Assembly (NCBI GenBank): GCA_903881665.1
Contig: CAIRUC010000040.1
Span: forward strand, 1 to 63,567
Source: an uncultured Bacteroidota bacterium
GTDB lineage: Bacteria > Bacteroidota > Bacteroidia > AKYH767-A > OLB10
Direction: 5' to 3'
Length of the DNA stretch: 63,567 bases
In this document: positions 17,492 to 25,863 of the stretch, piece by piece
Position numbering within the stretch: the stretch's first letter is position 1
Layout of the letters: the number at the start of each line of letters is the position of its first letter
Program-made: the position numbers and the translations under genes
Notes under the pieces: generated by a model
Told to the model about the DNA's origin: nothing
The model's input: the letters and a program-made list of their open reading frames with translations, nothing else
Database searches by the model: none

Positions 17492-18814
17492 ATGAAAAAT
17501 ATACTATTTCTTTTAATCTTAATTTCTACTTTGTTTTCTGCAAAAGGCTATTGCCAAATAGAAAGTGTTGTTGTAGAAAAATATTACTACTCTGACGCGA
17601 ATGATTCAGCAGATACCGACGGCGGATTTTTGCCAATAGGATCAATTACGTATCGTGTATTTGTTGACCTTGTAAAAGGAAGTTCAATTACAAAAATTTA
17701 TGGTGATTCTGCGCACATGTTAAAATTCTTTAGCGCTACTCCTTTTTTCAATAATACAGATAGAGGTAAAAGTTATGGATACGAAATTGATAATACAAAG
17801 CTGGGTAAAAATACTGTAGCATTGGATTCATGGATATCGTTGGGTGCTGCATCAAAAAAACATCTAGGAATTCCAAAGGCAGATGATCCCGATAGTTCAA
17901 TAGTGGGAGGAATTTATAACGATGGAGGAAGTCAAGGGAATACTCCTGGACTAATTAGTAATGGTAGTTCATTAGCAGGAATTCCAGTAACTGATAAAGA
18001 TGGCTTGGTGCAAGTGCTTGCTATCCCAACAAATTATTTTCCTTCAGGCGATTTCCCGTTAATGTCTACTTTAGATACAAGCATTTTTGGAGATAATTCA
18101 AAGACGTATTTCGAAAGTCATAACGCAACTTTACAATGTTCGGGAGCTGCCGGATTTGATTCGTTGAATAAAGTGTTAGTCGCGCAGTTAACAACTATTG
18201 ATGATATTAATTTCGAAATTAATTTGGAAGTCAAAGATTCATCAGGCAATCTAGTAAGATATATTGCTGTTGGTAATGATACTACGTATATACAAAATCA
18301 AGTACAAGTAACGGAAAGACTTTCCCCTTTTTTAAAATATCCACCTTCTTGCGGTTGTACTGACCCTTATTATCTAGAGTATAGTAATCAGTATGCCTGT
18401 AGTGATTCTTCTGCTTGTTTAACAAAAATTAAATTGGGTTGTATGGATCAATTAGCATGTAATTATGATCCAGATGCAAATTTTAATGTTAATGAAATGT
18501 GCTGCTATCCTGGTTTTTGTAATGATAGAGATTTGGATATAGTTTGTCCTTCATTAAGTAGCGGCAATCGATTGTTTCAAGTTTATCCTAATCCTACTGT
18601 TGATAATATTAATATGGTTATTAATGGTGATGATTCTAAGTTGATAAATATTGAGGTTTACAATGCTTACGGGGTGCTTTTATTCATACATCAATTTAAC
18701 ATTGTAGGACAAAATGTTGTTAACATGAGTTTAAATTCACTTGAACATGGCGTATATATGTTGAAGGCATATACAGAGAAGGGTATATACAACAGCACTA
18801 TTATTAAACAATAA
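17492..18814 (+). CDS. Secreted GLEN/VEKYY-family protein with Cys-rich insert and T9SS domain (paralogue 3 of 4)
   Basis: 440 aa. Signal peptide 1-21 (ends KGYCQ). The family domain is recognisable but the most diverged (about 23-280): SVVVEKYYYSDANDS, GSITYRVFVDLVKGS, FFNNTDRGKSYG, KNTVALDSWISLGAA, KVLVAQLTT. It is followed by a cysteine-rich segment (about 288-350) with CGCTDPYY and the GCMDQLACNYDPDA repeat frequent in Bacteroidota surface proteins. A T9SS type A domain (FQVYPNPTVD ... YMLKAYTEKGIYNSTIIKQ) closes it. Translated 9 bases after the TonB-dependent receptor, so probably co-expressed and possibly a surface component working with it. Confidence 0.72.
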   Translation: MKNILFLLILISTLFSAKGYCQIESVVVEKYYYSDANDSADTDGGFLPIGSITYRVFVDLVKGSSITKIYGDSAHMLKFFSATPFFNNTDRGKSYGYEIDNTKLGKNTVALDSWISLGAASKKHLGIPKADDPDSSIVGGIYNDGGSQGNTPGLISNGSSLAGIPVTDKDGLVQVLAIPTNYFPSGDFPLMSTLDTSIFGDNSKTYFESHNATLQCSGAAGFDSLNKVLVAQLTTIDDINFEINLEVKDSSGNLVRYIAVGNDTTYIQNQVQVTERLSPFLKYPPSCGCTDPYYLEYSNQYACSDSSACLTKIKLGCMDQLACNYDPDANFNVNEMCCYPGFCNDRDLDIVCPSLSSGNRLFQVYPNPTVDNINMVINGDDSKLINIEVYNAYGVLLFIHQFNIVGQNVVNMSLNSLEHGVYMLKAYTEKGIYNSTIIKQ

Positions 18815-18847
18815 ATGATGCCAATTCCTAATACTACCTTTTGCCTT

Positions 18848-19567
18848 ATGAAAAACTATTTAAATTTAATTGCTATTTTCTTTGTTCTACTTTTTAATTC
18901 TTGTAAAAAGGATGAAGAAAAAGAAATTATACATGAAACAGGAACTGTTGTTGATGTGGATGGTAACACTTATCGTACAGTTAAAATTGGAGATAAATGG
19001 TGGATGGCTGAAAATTTAATGGTTAAATCATATAATGACGGAACTCCATTAGAGCAAGCACAAAATAATACGGATTGGATTGATTCTGTTCCGTTGTTTT
19101 GTCAATATAAAAACAATACAGCGGCGCCTGGTTTGCTTTATAATTGGTACGCTGTAGTTAGTTCTAATAAAATAGCTCCCGCAGGATGGCATATTCCTAC
19201 CGATGCTGAATGGAAGCAATTAGAACAAGTATTAGGTATGGATGCGGCTTCTGCTTCTAATGCAGGTTGGAGAGGAAGTGATGTAGGATTGAAATTGAAA
19301 ATTCAAGGTGGACAAGGGTGGACTAGCTATCAAGATCTTTGGCCAACTAATGAAAGCGGATTTACAGCTTTGGCTGGTAGTTGTAGGTTACCCGATGGTA
19401 CTTATGGTAATCCGGGATTATTTGCCACCGGTTTTTGGTGGACTTCTACCAACGATTCTATAAATAATGAAGCTTGGTTTAGATACCTCGACTATAAAAA
19501 TGCTGGAGTATATCGATCACATACGTATAAAGGGTATGGATTTAGTATAAGGTGTGTTAAAGACTGA
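18848..19567 (+). CDS. FISUMP-domain lipoprotein
   Basis: 239 aa from ATG 18848. The frame opens at 18815 directly after the preceding stop, but the start at 18848 places a lipoprotein signal (MKNYLNLIAIFFVLLFNSCKK, Cys at residue 19) at the N-terminus. The mature protein is a Fibrobacter succinogenes major paralogous domain: DVDGNTYRTVKIGDKWWMAENL, WYAVV.., APAGWHIPTDAEWKQLE, GFTALAGSCR, GFWWTST and a closing GFSIRCVKD. These small surface domains are widespread in Bacteroidota but have no established activity. End of the TonB-receptor operon; a terminator follows. Confidence 0.82.
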   Translation: MKNYLNLIAIFFVLLFNSCKKDEEKEIIHETGTVVDVDGNTYRTVKIGDKWWMAENLMVKSYNDGTPLEQAQNNTDWIDSVPLFCQYKNNTAAPGLLYNWYAVVSSNKIAPAGWHIPTDAEWKQLEQVLGMDAASASNAGWRGSDVGLKLKIQGGQGWTSYQDLWPTNESGFTALAGSCRLPDGTYGNPGLFATGFWWTSTNDSINNEAWFRYLDYKNAGVYRSHTYKGYGFSIRCVKD

Positions 19568-19581
19568 TAAAAACAAATTCT

Positions 19582-19615
19582 AAAATGGCTGTTGCTTTAA
19601 AGTAACAGCCATTTT
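19582..19615 (+). terminator. Rho-independent terminator after FISUMP gene
   Basis: AAAATGGCTGTT (19582-19593) pairs with AACAGCCATTTT (19604-19615), 12 perfect pairs with a small loop, followed by further T residues. It ends the 14417-19567 transcription unit. Confidence 0.8.
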
Positions 19616-19711
19616 TGTTTTAATATGTTTCCTCTATGTTAATGAAGTGTAAATACTAATTAACATCTTAACTTTTTAGGTCAATTAGTTTAATGATTTA
19701 GTAAGTTCTTC

Positions 19712-19745
19712 TTTGATTTAAATTTTTGTTGGCCTTATACTTTTG
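19712..19745 (+). promoter_or_regulatory. Promoter candidate (TTTG-N22-TACTTTTG) for the beta-helix gene
   Basis: TTTG at 19712-19715 and TACTTTTG at 19738-19745 are separated by 22 bases, matching the Bacteroidota sigma pattern TTG-N17-23-TAnnTTTG. Predicted start of transcription is near 19752, leaving a leader of about 50 bases before ATG 19804. This is one of the best two-part promoter matches in the window and precedes a gene with strongly biased codon use. Confidence 0.55.
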
Positions 19746-19803
19746 CTTTTGTTAAAAGGCCTTAATAGTAAAAAATAGAACTCTAACTAAATTAATAAAC
19801 CAA

Positions 19804-21480
19804 ATGAAAAAACTAGTAACTAAAATGGCTATGACTGCAATTGCAGTTATGACTGTGGCAACAAGTTTTGCCCAAAACAATCTTGGAGCTGATTGCGGAT
19901 GCCCTTCCGTATCATCGCGCCCAACAGTTTTATTATCAACATTAGCTACATCTGGTGGAGCAAATGATGGAGAATTAACTGCAACAAATACAATTTTAAA
20001 TTGTGCTACTACGTACATTCTTGACAAGAAAATTTATGTGCCTAGCGGAAAAAGTATAACTATTGCACCAGGAACAGTAATTAAAGGGAGATACCGTACT
20101 ACAGCTGATTCTTCAACAGCATTAACGGTAATGCGTGGAGCTAGAATCGTAGCTAACGGAACTCCAGGATGTCAAATCGTATTTACAGCAGAAGCTGATC
20201 CAATGGATGGATCTTACCCTTTAAGTAATAAAGGTATGTGGGGTGGAGTTTGTATCGCAGGTAAAGCTTCTAATAACTTAACATTAGCTGCTAACGGTCC
20301 TTTTCAAGCTGGTGTTGGTGATGGTAGAATTTGTGTTGCTAATGGTTTAGGAACATTCGAAGGTTTTGCAAGTTCTAACTCACGTGATCAATTCGGAGCT
20401 GATTTAACGGCTGGTGAATCTTTTGATGATAATGATAATTCAGGTATTTTAAGTTATGTATCTATTCGCCATGCAGGAGCAATTCTTCAAGTAGGTGGAG
20501 AGTTAAACGGTCTTTCTTTAGGTTCTGTTGGACGTGGAACAACTATCGATCACATCGAAATTATTTCTTGTGCTGATGATGCTATGGAATTTTGGGGTGG
20601 TACTGTAAACGTTAAAAACTTTGCTACATTATTTGGTAATGATGATATGTTCGATTGGGATGATGGTTACCGTGGAAATTCTCAGTTCATTTTCGGCCTT
20701 AAAACTGCTGATACTTTATCTGCTAGTGTTGACGCTGATAATGGATTTGAAATGGATGCCGATGATCAAAAATCTAACTTAACTCCTCGTTCACATCCAA
20801 TTATTTATAATGTTACTATGATTGGTAACGGAAAACAAAAACTTACTTCTGATAACTCAGGTATTGCTGCTATCGAAGCTAAAGAATTAACTGAAGGTGA
20901 AATCTACAATTCAGTATTCGCTAACTTCCGTTATGGTTTAAATGTTATCAAAACATTAGGAACGCGTACAGGTACTAGTGAATCGTATCATAACTGGTCT
21001 TCAGCAAATGGTAATGGTTCAAATAGCTTAAAAGTAAAATGTAATGCATTCGTAGGTTGTACTAAGGATTTTGCAATTGATAAAAATGGTACAGGTGTTA
21101 TTGCTATAGCTGACACGGCTCAGTTCTATACAACTGACTTAAATACAACTTCAGCTTCATTGCCTGGATTTACTTATTTATGGAGCCAAAATTATTCAAC
21201 AAATGCTGTTGCTACTAAGTTTGACGCAATTCCTAATCCTGCAATAACTATTTCTGGTGGTTGCGCCGCAGCTCCTGCTGATGGATTCTTTACTCCGGTT
21301 TCTTATAAAGGAGCTTTCGCTTCTTCAGGTAAAAACTGGTTATCTGATTGGACATACACTCAATTGTTAAATGTAACTGCTGGTCTTCAACCATGCCCAA
21401 CAGATTTAAATGCTGATGGCATTACAAATAATGTTGACTTCTTGATTCTATTAGGTCAATTCAATCAATCTTGTAATTAA
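19804..21480 (+). CDS. Secreted beta-helix-like surface protein with dockerin-like C-terminal repeat
   Basis: 558 aa. Signal peptide 1-23 (ends TSFAQ). The body is rich in short strands with IAPGTVIKG, VMRGARIVANG and DHIEIISCADDAMEFWGG, the pattern of a right-handed beta-helix family common in Bacteroidota and often encoded near TonB-dependent receptors. The C-terminus has no T9SS domain. Instead, residues 531-557 read CPTDLNADGITNNVDF, with Asp/Asn at the 1, 3, 5 and 12 positions of a calcium loop, i.e. a single dockerin or EF-hand-like repeat. Codon use is markedly biased (CGT for Arg; many GCT, GGT, GTT and AAC), unlike most neighbours, suggesting very high expression. Its own promoter lies upstream and the next gene begins 28 bases downstream. 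Function unknown. Confidence 0.72.
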   Translation: MKKLVTKMAMTAIAVMTVATSFAQNNLGADCGCPSVSSRPTVLLSTLATSGGANDGELTATNTILNCATTYILDKKIYVPSGKSITIAPGTVIKGRYRTTADSSTALTVMRGARIVANGTPGCQIVFTAEADPMDGSYPLSNKGMWGGVCIAGKASNNLTLAANGPFQAGVGDGRICVANGLGTFEGFASSNSRDQFGADLTAGESFDDNDNSGILSYVSIRHAGAILQVGGELNGLSLGSVGRGTTIDHIEIISCADDAMEFWGGTVNVKNFATLFGNDDMFDWDDGYRGNSQFIFGLKTADTLSASVDADNGFEMDADDQKSNLTPRSHPIIYNVTMIGNGKQKLTSDNSGIAAIEAKELTEGEIYNSVFANFRYGLNVIKTLGTRTGTSESYHNWSSANGNGSNSLKVKCNAFVGCTKDFAIDKNGTGVIAIADTAQFYTTDLNTTSASLPGFTYLWSQNYSTNAVATKFDAIPNPAITISGGCAAAPADGFFTPVSYKGAFASSGKNWLSDWTYTQLLNVTAGLQPCPTDLNADGITNNVDFLILLGQFNQSCN

Positions 21481-21508
21481 TCGTAAATAACAATATATAT
21501 AAATCAAA

Positions 21509-24500
21509 ATGAAAAGAATAATGATATATGGATTTCTATTTACGCTTTTGAGCGCATTCAATACTGTTTGCCAAGCTCAAAACGGATTAGAAAATATCAT
21601 AGTTGAAAAATACTATGTTTCCAATACTGCCGATTCAATAGGAAGTACAGGTGTTTTATCTGTAGGTTCTGTTACTTATCGTGTGTATGCAGATATGCTT
21701 CCAGGATACAAATTCCAAGCTCTATACGGAGTTTCGAATCACAATTTGTTAATTAGTTCCACCACTTCGTTCTTTAATAACGAAGATTTTGGTGCCACTA
21801 GTCCTCAAGGAATTAGTGTGAACAACACTAAGAAGAACACAGTAATGCTTGACTCATGGTTTTCTGTTGGTGGTACTGCTGCAGGGAAATCAGGTGTTTT
21901 GAAAACGGAAGATACTGATGGTTCTATCGGAAATAGCAATGCACTTTTAACTAATAATGATCCTTCTACAGGAATTCAAATTTTAGTTCAAGATGGTATG
22001 GCTGCAGTTACTCCACAATCTCCAACTTTTGTAGGTATTAATAATACTGGCAATGGTGACTTAGGAGTGTTTGATGGATTAAGCCAAGTTGGAGGTTTAT
22101 TCTCTACGAATAATGGTTCAATCGCGTCGTTAAATGGTTCTACAGGCCCTACTTCTAATAACCGTGTTTTATTAGGTCAATTTACTACAAATGGTGTTTT
22201 CCATTTTGAATTAAACATTCAAATTGGTACGCCTACAGGTGGAACTCAAAATTATGTGGCTTCTTCTCCTGCTGGAACTGAAATCACTATCGCGAGTTTA
22301 ACTGGAACTTTTGGAGCACCAAACGCTCTTCCTTCAGTTGCGGTTACTTCACCTTCGAACGGTGCAAGTTTCATCACTGGAACAGTAATTCCTTTAACAG
22401 CTACTGCTTCTGACGCTGACGGTACTATAACACAAGTTGAATTCTTTGTGGATGGAGTTTCTGTTGGTGTTGATGCAACAGCTCCTTACACTTCTTCTTA
22501 TACAGGTGTTATTGGTTCACACACAATTGCTGCTAAAGCAACTGATGATCAAGGTGCAGTTAGTACAGCAACTATTTCTATTACTGTTGCTAGTAATCCA
22601 GCTCCAACTTGCGTTATCACTAACCCAGCAAATGGTTCTTCAGTGATCAATGGAGATGTTGTTTCTATTACGGCTAATGCAACTGATAATATTTCTGTTG
22701 CTTCTGTTGAGTTTTTTGTTGATGGGGTTTCTTTAGGTTTAGATAATACTGCTCCTTATTCAATGAACTGGACTGCCGTTCTTGGTTCTCATACAATTAC
22801 TGCTCGCGCTACTGATAACTTAGGTGCTCAAACTACATCTGGAGCAGTTGGTGTTACTTGTGTTAATAACGTTCCTCCAACTTGTTCAATTACGGCGCCT
22901 TCAAATGGTGCATTATATACAGCTCCTGCTGTAGTTGCTATTGCTGCTAATGCTGCCGATGCTGATGGTTCGGTTGCTTCAGTTGATTTCTATGTAAATG
23001 GAACATTAGTTGGTAGTGATCCAACATCTCCTTATAATTTCAATTGGACAAGTGTAATCGGTGCTGCAGTTTTAACTGTAAAAGCTACTGATAACCGTGG
23101 TGCAGTTACAACTTCTTCTGCTATTACTATTTCTGTAGCAGATCCTAATGCACTTCCTTATAACGTATCTTCTATTAACGCGAGTTGTAATCAATCAGGT
23201 TTTTGTTTACCTGTAATCGCTCACGATTCTGTTCGCAATGTGATCGGTTATGATGTTGTTTTACATTATAATTCACTTAAGTTAAAACCTACAGGTTCAA
23301 TTTCTGTTGGTAGTGATTTAATCAATGCTTCTTATGTTGATGCAATCAACAGTATTGATTCGGCAAATGGAAACATGTACATCTCTTTATTCTTTAATGC
23401 GAATGCTCCAGCAAATGCTAAGTTCAACGGTGTTGGTACAGTATTTTGCGTAGGATTTAATAAAACAGCTTTGTTTACTTCGGCTGACACTTCAATTGTA
23501 ACTATTCCTTCGTTACAAGAAAGTTATTATAATGGAGTTACTGCTAAGTTAGTGCAAGCAGGTAAATACATTTCGTATAGAGATAGCGTATTTACTGGTA
23601 CATTGAAGTTCTGGGCTGACAATAGCGCAATTAAGTATAACGCGGCTAATCCAAATCAATATTTACCTACAAACATTAATGGTAATGATGTAACTTGTTC
23701 AACTCCTTCTTCGGTAGTTGTAAATCCTGATACGACTGGTTCATTCTCACATCTAATTTCAAATGGTTTAAACTTAAATATCAACAAGGATATCCCGGGA
23801 ACAACGGATGTTCAAGCTGTAATTAATGGTTTTGATGCGTTATTAGCACGTAAAGTTTTATTGAATGATGTTTCTTTCATCCCTAACGTATATAACCTCA
23901 TTTCGATGGATGTAAACGAAGATGGAGTAATCAGCGCTGGTGACGTATCTCAAATTAATCAACGTGCTGTATTAATGATCCCTGAATTCCGCCAAGCTTG
24001 GAATTATAATGCAAGTGGTGTATCTAATGGTCAATTATCAAAAGATTGGATCTTTGTTGATACAGCTCGCGTTGCTTCTGATGTTGCTTTTGCAATTTCT
24101 ACTACTTACCCTAATAACAATGGTATCGGTTTCTCTAAATACAAAGTTCCTGTATTGTCTTTCTGTATGCCAATTCCTGCAACTAATGTTACTGATTGTC
24201 CGGTTATTTCTACAATGATTTACAAAGGGATTCTAATTGGTGATATCAATGGTAACTATGCAACTACAAACCCTAATAATGCTTTTCGTTCAACTTCAAC
24301 TGATAAAGTGGTTTTAGATATGGCTAAAGCTGTTGTTGAAAATGGATATGTTAATATTCCTGTATATGTTGAATCTGTTGATGCTGTTAATTCATTGGAT
24401 TTCGCAATGAAGTTCAATCAAAACATGCTTCATTTCAACGCAGTTGTTGATAATACAAATTCACTGGATGCTTTAGCGAATGTTAATGCTGACGATAAAG

Positions 24501-24913
24501 TTCTTCGTTTCACTTCAAATAGCCTTCAAAACTATGATTTAACGAAAGCTCCAGTTACAGTTCGTTTCGCTATCGGACAAGGCGAAGTTTCTGCTTCTGA
24601 TTTTGTTGCAATGGCAGCATATATTAACGGTGAGAGAGTATCTTTTGAATTAGCTTCAGGTAAATTATCTGGTACTGGTTCTATCATTAATATCTATCCA
24701 AACCCTGCTACTGATATGTTAAATGTTGAAGTTAGCGATAATGCTACTTTACAATTAATGGATGTTGAAGGTCGCCAAGTATTCGCTCAAACTAATGTTT
24801 TAGCCGGAGAAACTGCTTCTTTTAGCACTCAAACGTTAGCAAACGGAGTTTATGTTGTTAAAGTAATAAATGGATCTTCTGTATCTGTTAAACGAGTAGT
24901 AGTAAGTAATTAA
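21509..24913 (+). CDS. Large modular surface protein: GLEN/VEKYY domain, three Ig-like, cohesin-like, dockerin-like, T9SS (paralogue 4 of 4)
   Basis: 1134 aa. Signal peptide about 1-23 (CQAQ). Family domain 25-270 (GLENIIVEKYYVS, KNTVMLDSWFSVGG, IQIGTPTGGTQNYVA). Three tandem Ig-like units follow, near 272-362, 365-453 and 455-545, each with a VEFFVDG or VDFYVNG strand, a PY..(N)W turn and a TDN or TDD turn. Then comes a cohesin-like beta-sandwich (about 550-725), a calcium-loop dockerin-like segment DVNEDGVISAGD at 801-812, a second cohesin-like domain (about 935-1050), and a T9SS type A domain (NIYPNPATD ... VKRVVVSN). It shares the biased codon use of the beta-helix gene upstream and probably its transcript. 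A terminator follows. Confidence 0.78.
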   Translation: MKRIMIYGFLFTLLSAFNTVCQAQNGLENIIVEKYYVSNTADSIGSTGVLSVGSVTYRVYADMLPGYKFQALYGVSNHNLLISSTTSFFNNEDFGATSPQGISVNNTKKNTVMLDSWFSVGGTAAGKSGVLKTEDTDGSIGNSNALLTNNDPSTGIQILVQDGMAAVTPQSPTFVGINNTGNGDLGVFDGLSQVGGLFSTNNGSIASLNGSTGPTSNNRVLLGQFTTNGVFHFELNIQIGTPTGGTQNYVASSPAGTEITIASLTGTFGAPNALPSVAVTSPSNGASFITGTVIPLTATASDADGTITQVEFFVDGVSVGVDATAPYTSSYTGVIGSHTIAAKATDDQGAVSTATISITVASNPAPTCVITNPANGSSVINGDVVSITANATDNISVASVEFFVDGVSLGLDNTAPYSMNWTAVLGSHTITARATDNLGAQTTSGAVGVTCVNNVPPTCSITAPSNGALYTAPAVVAIAANAADADGSVASVDFYVNGTLVGSDPTSPYNFNWTSVIGAAVLTVKATDNRGAVTTSSAITISVADPNALPYNVSSINASCNQSGFCLPVIAHDSVRNVIGYDVVLHYNSLKLKPTGSISVGSDLINASYVDAINSIDSANGNMYISLFFNANAPANAKFNGVGTVFCVGFNKTALFTSADTSIVTIPSLQESYYNGVTAKLVQAGKYISYRDSVFTGTLKFWADNSAIKYNAANPNQYLPTNINGNDVTCSTPSSVVVNPDTTGSFSHLISNGLNLNINKDIPGTTDVQAVINGFDALLARKVLLNDVSFIPNVYNLISMDVNEDGVISAGDVSQINQRAVLMIPEFRQAWNYNASGVSNGQLSKDWIFVDTARVASDVAFAISTTYPNNNGIGFSKYKVPVLSFCMPIPATNVTDCPVISTMIYKGILIGDINGNYATTNPNNAFRSTSTDKVVLDMAKAVVENGYVNIPVYVESVDAVNSLDFAMKFNQNMLHFNAVVDNTNSLDALANVNADDKVLRFTSNSLQNYDLTKAPVTVRFAIGQGEVSASDFVAMAAYINGERVSFELASGKLSGTGSIINIYPNPATDMLNVEVSDNATLQLMDVEGRQVFAQTNVLAGETASFSTQTLANGVYVVKVINGSSVSVKRVVVSN

Positions 24914-24934
24914 TAATAGTTTCTGTTTTTCTCC

Positions 24935-24971
24935 AAAAAGGTTGGTCCCAGTTAAAGGGACTGACCTTTTT
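24935..24971 (+). terminator. Rho-independent terminator after the large modular protein
   Basis: AAAAAGGTTGGTCCC (24935-24949) pairs with GGGACTGACCTTTTT (24957-24971), about 15 pairs including two G-T wobbles, with a 7-base loop, followed by a T-rich run. It ends the 19804-24913 unit. Confidence 0.82.
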
Positions 24972-25032
24972 ATTTAATGTTTATTTTACAGAATGATAAA
25001 TTTTAGTTTATCTGCATAAAAAGTTTCTTTCG

Positions 25033-25040
25033 TAAATTTG
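25033..25040 (+). promoter_or_regulatory. Candidate -7 box for the small cohesin-like gene
   Basis: TAAATTTG matches TAnnTTTG and lies 17 bases upstream of ATG 25058. The -33 half is not convincing. It follows a terminator, which fits an independent transcript. Confidence 0.35.
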
Positions 25041-25057
25041 AATACAACAAAATTAAT

Positions 25058-25819
25058 ATGGCTAGGTCACTAAAATTGCGCTTCATCCTGTTATGCACGT
25101 TCTTCACGAATAGCATATTTGCTCAAACTGAGAATTTATTCATCAATATTCCAATAACATCCGGTTTTTCTAAATTGAGTACAATAGATGCAGGTGATTC
25201 AGTTTTTTTTGATTTATCACAAATTAATCTTTCTTCTTCTCCCATCGAAATTCCTGTTTCTATTCTTTCTGATGACACTATTTATGCGTTGGACTTTTCA
25301 CTAAAATATGATCATGCGGTATTGGAATATGATACCATTTTGAATCTTACTTCCTATCTCATGCCTCTATCGTATTATAATACTAACGATTCAACTATTC
25401 GGTTTACGAGTAGTAGCTTTCAATCCTGTACGCTATCTTCTCCTTTGGTTTTGGTTCGATTTAACTTGTTAACGCCAAGCTTTAGTAATCCAAATTTGTA
25501 TAGTCTCAAAGCATACTTAAATGGAAACCAATGCAGCGTAAAAATTAACTATCCAGCTATACAATCGCTGTCTGAAGTTTTGGCGAGTGAATTAAAATTA
25601 TATCCGAACCCAGCTTCTGAAAGTACTATAATAGAAAGCACTGAACCATTTGAATGTGATGTTTATAATCAAATAGGAGAAAATGAAAACATGCAGTTTG
25701 ATTATCTACAGAAAAATAGTATGAAATTAAATCTAAAATCCCTTAAGAGTGGCATGTATTTTTTGCACGTGAAAAACAGCAAAGGAATTTTAGTAAAGAA
25801 ACTATTAGTTTGTCATTAA
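25058..25819 (+). CDS. Secreted cohesin-like protein with T9SS sorting domain
   Basis: 253 aa. Signal peptide 1-22 (ends IFAQ). The central domain (about 45-165) is clearly homologous to the second cohesin-like domain of the preceding 1134-aa protein: IPVSILSDDTIYALDFSLKYD against IPVYVESVDAVNSLDFAMKFN, then a TIRFTSSSFQ block against VLRFTSNSLQ, and KAYLNG against AAYING. A T9SS type A domain (LKLYPNPASE ... VKKLLVCH) ends it. It is therefore a free-standing surface cohesin-like module next to proteins with dockerin-like repeats. Binding has not been shown; these folds also occur in general cell-surface adhesion. Confidence 0.75.
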   Translation: MARSLKLRFILLCTFFTNSIFAQTENLFINIPITSGFSKLSTIDAGDSVFFDLSQINLSSSPIEIPVSILSDDTIYALDFSLKYDHAVLEYDTILNLTSYLMPLSYYNTNDSTIRFTSSSFQSCTLSSPLVLVRFNLLTPSFSNPNLYSLKAYLNGNQCSVKINYPAIQSLSEVLASELKLYPNPASESTIIESTEPFECDVYNQIGENENMQFDYLQKNSMKLNLKSLKSGMYFLHVKNSKGILVKKLLVCH

Positions 25820-25837
25820 TAGTTGATTGGTCGATTG

Positions 25838-25861
25838 AAAAGGTCGGTTTCCCGGCCTTTT
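25838..25861. terminator. Bidirectional terminator between convergent genes
   Basis: AAAGGTCGG pairs with CCGGCCTTT (one G-T wobble) around a TTTC loop, with an A-run before and a T-run after. It lies between the stop of the cohesin-like gene (+) and the stop of the GH1 gene (-), so it can serve both. Confidence 0.8.
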
Positions 25862-25863
25862 TT

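Noticed and set aside
22330..23150. Repeated DNA units of about 270 bases that could suggest a repeat array
   Set aside because: They encode three tandem Ig-like domains; there are no short identical repeats with unique spacers, so this is not a CRISPR array.
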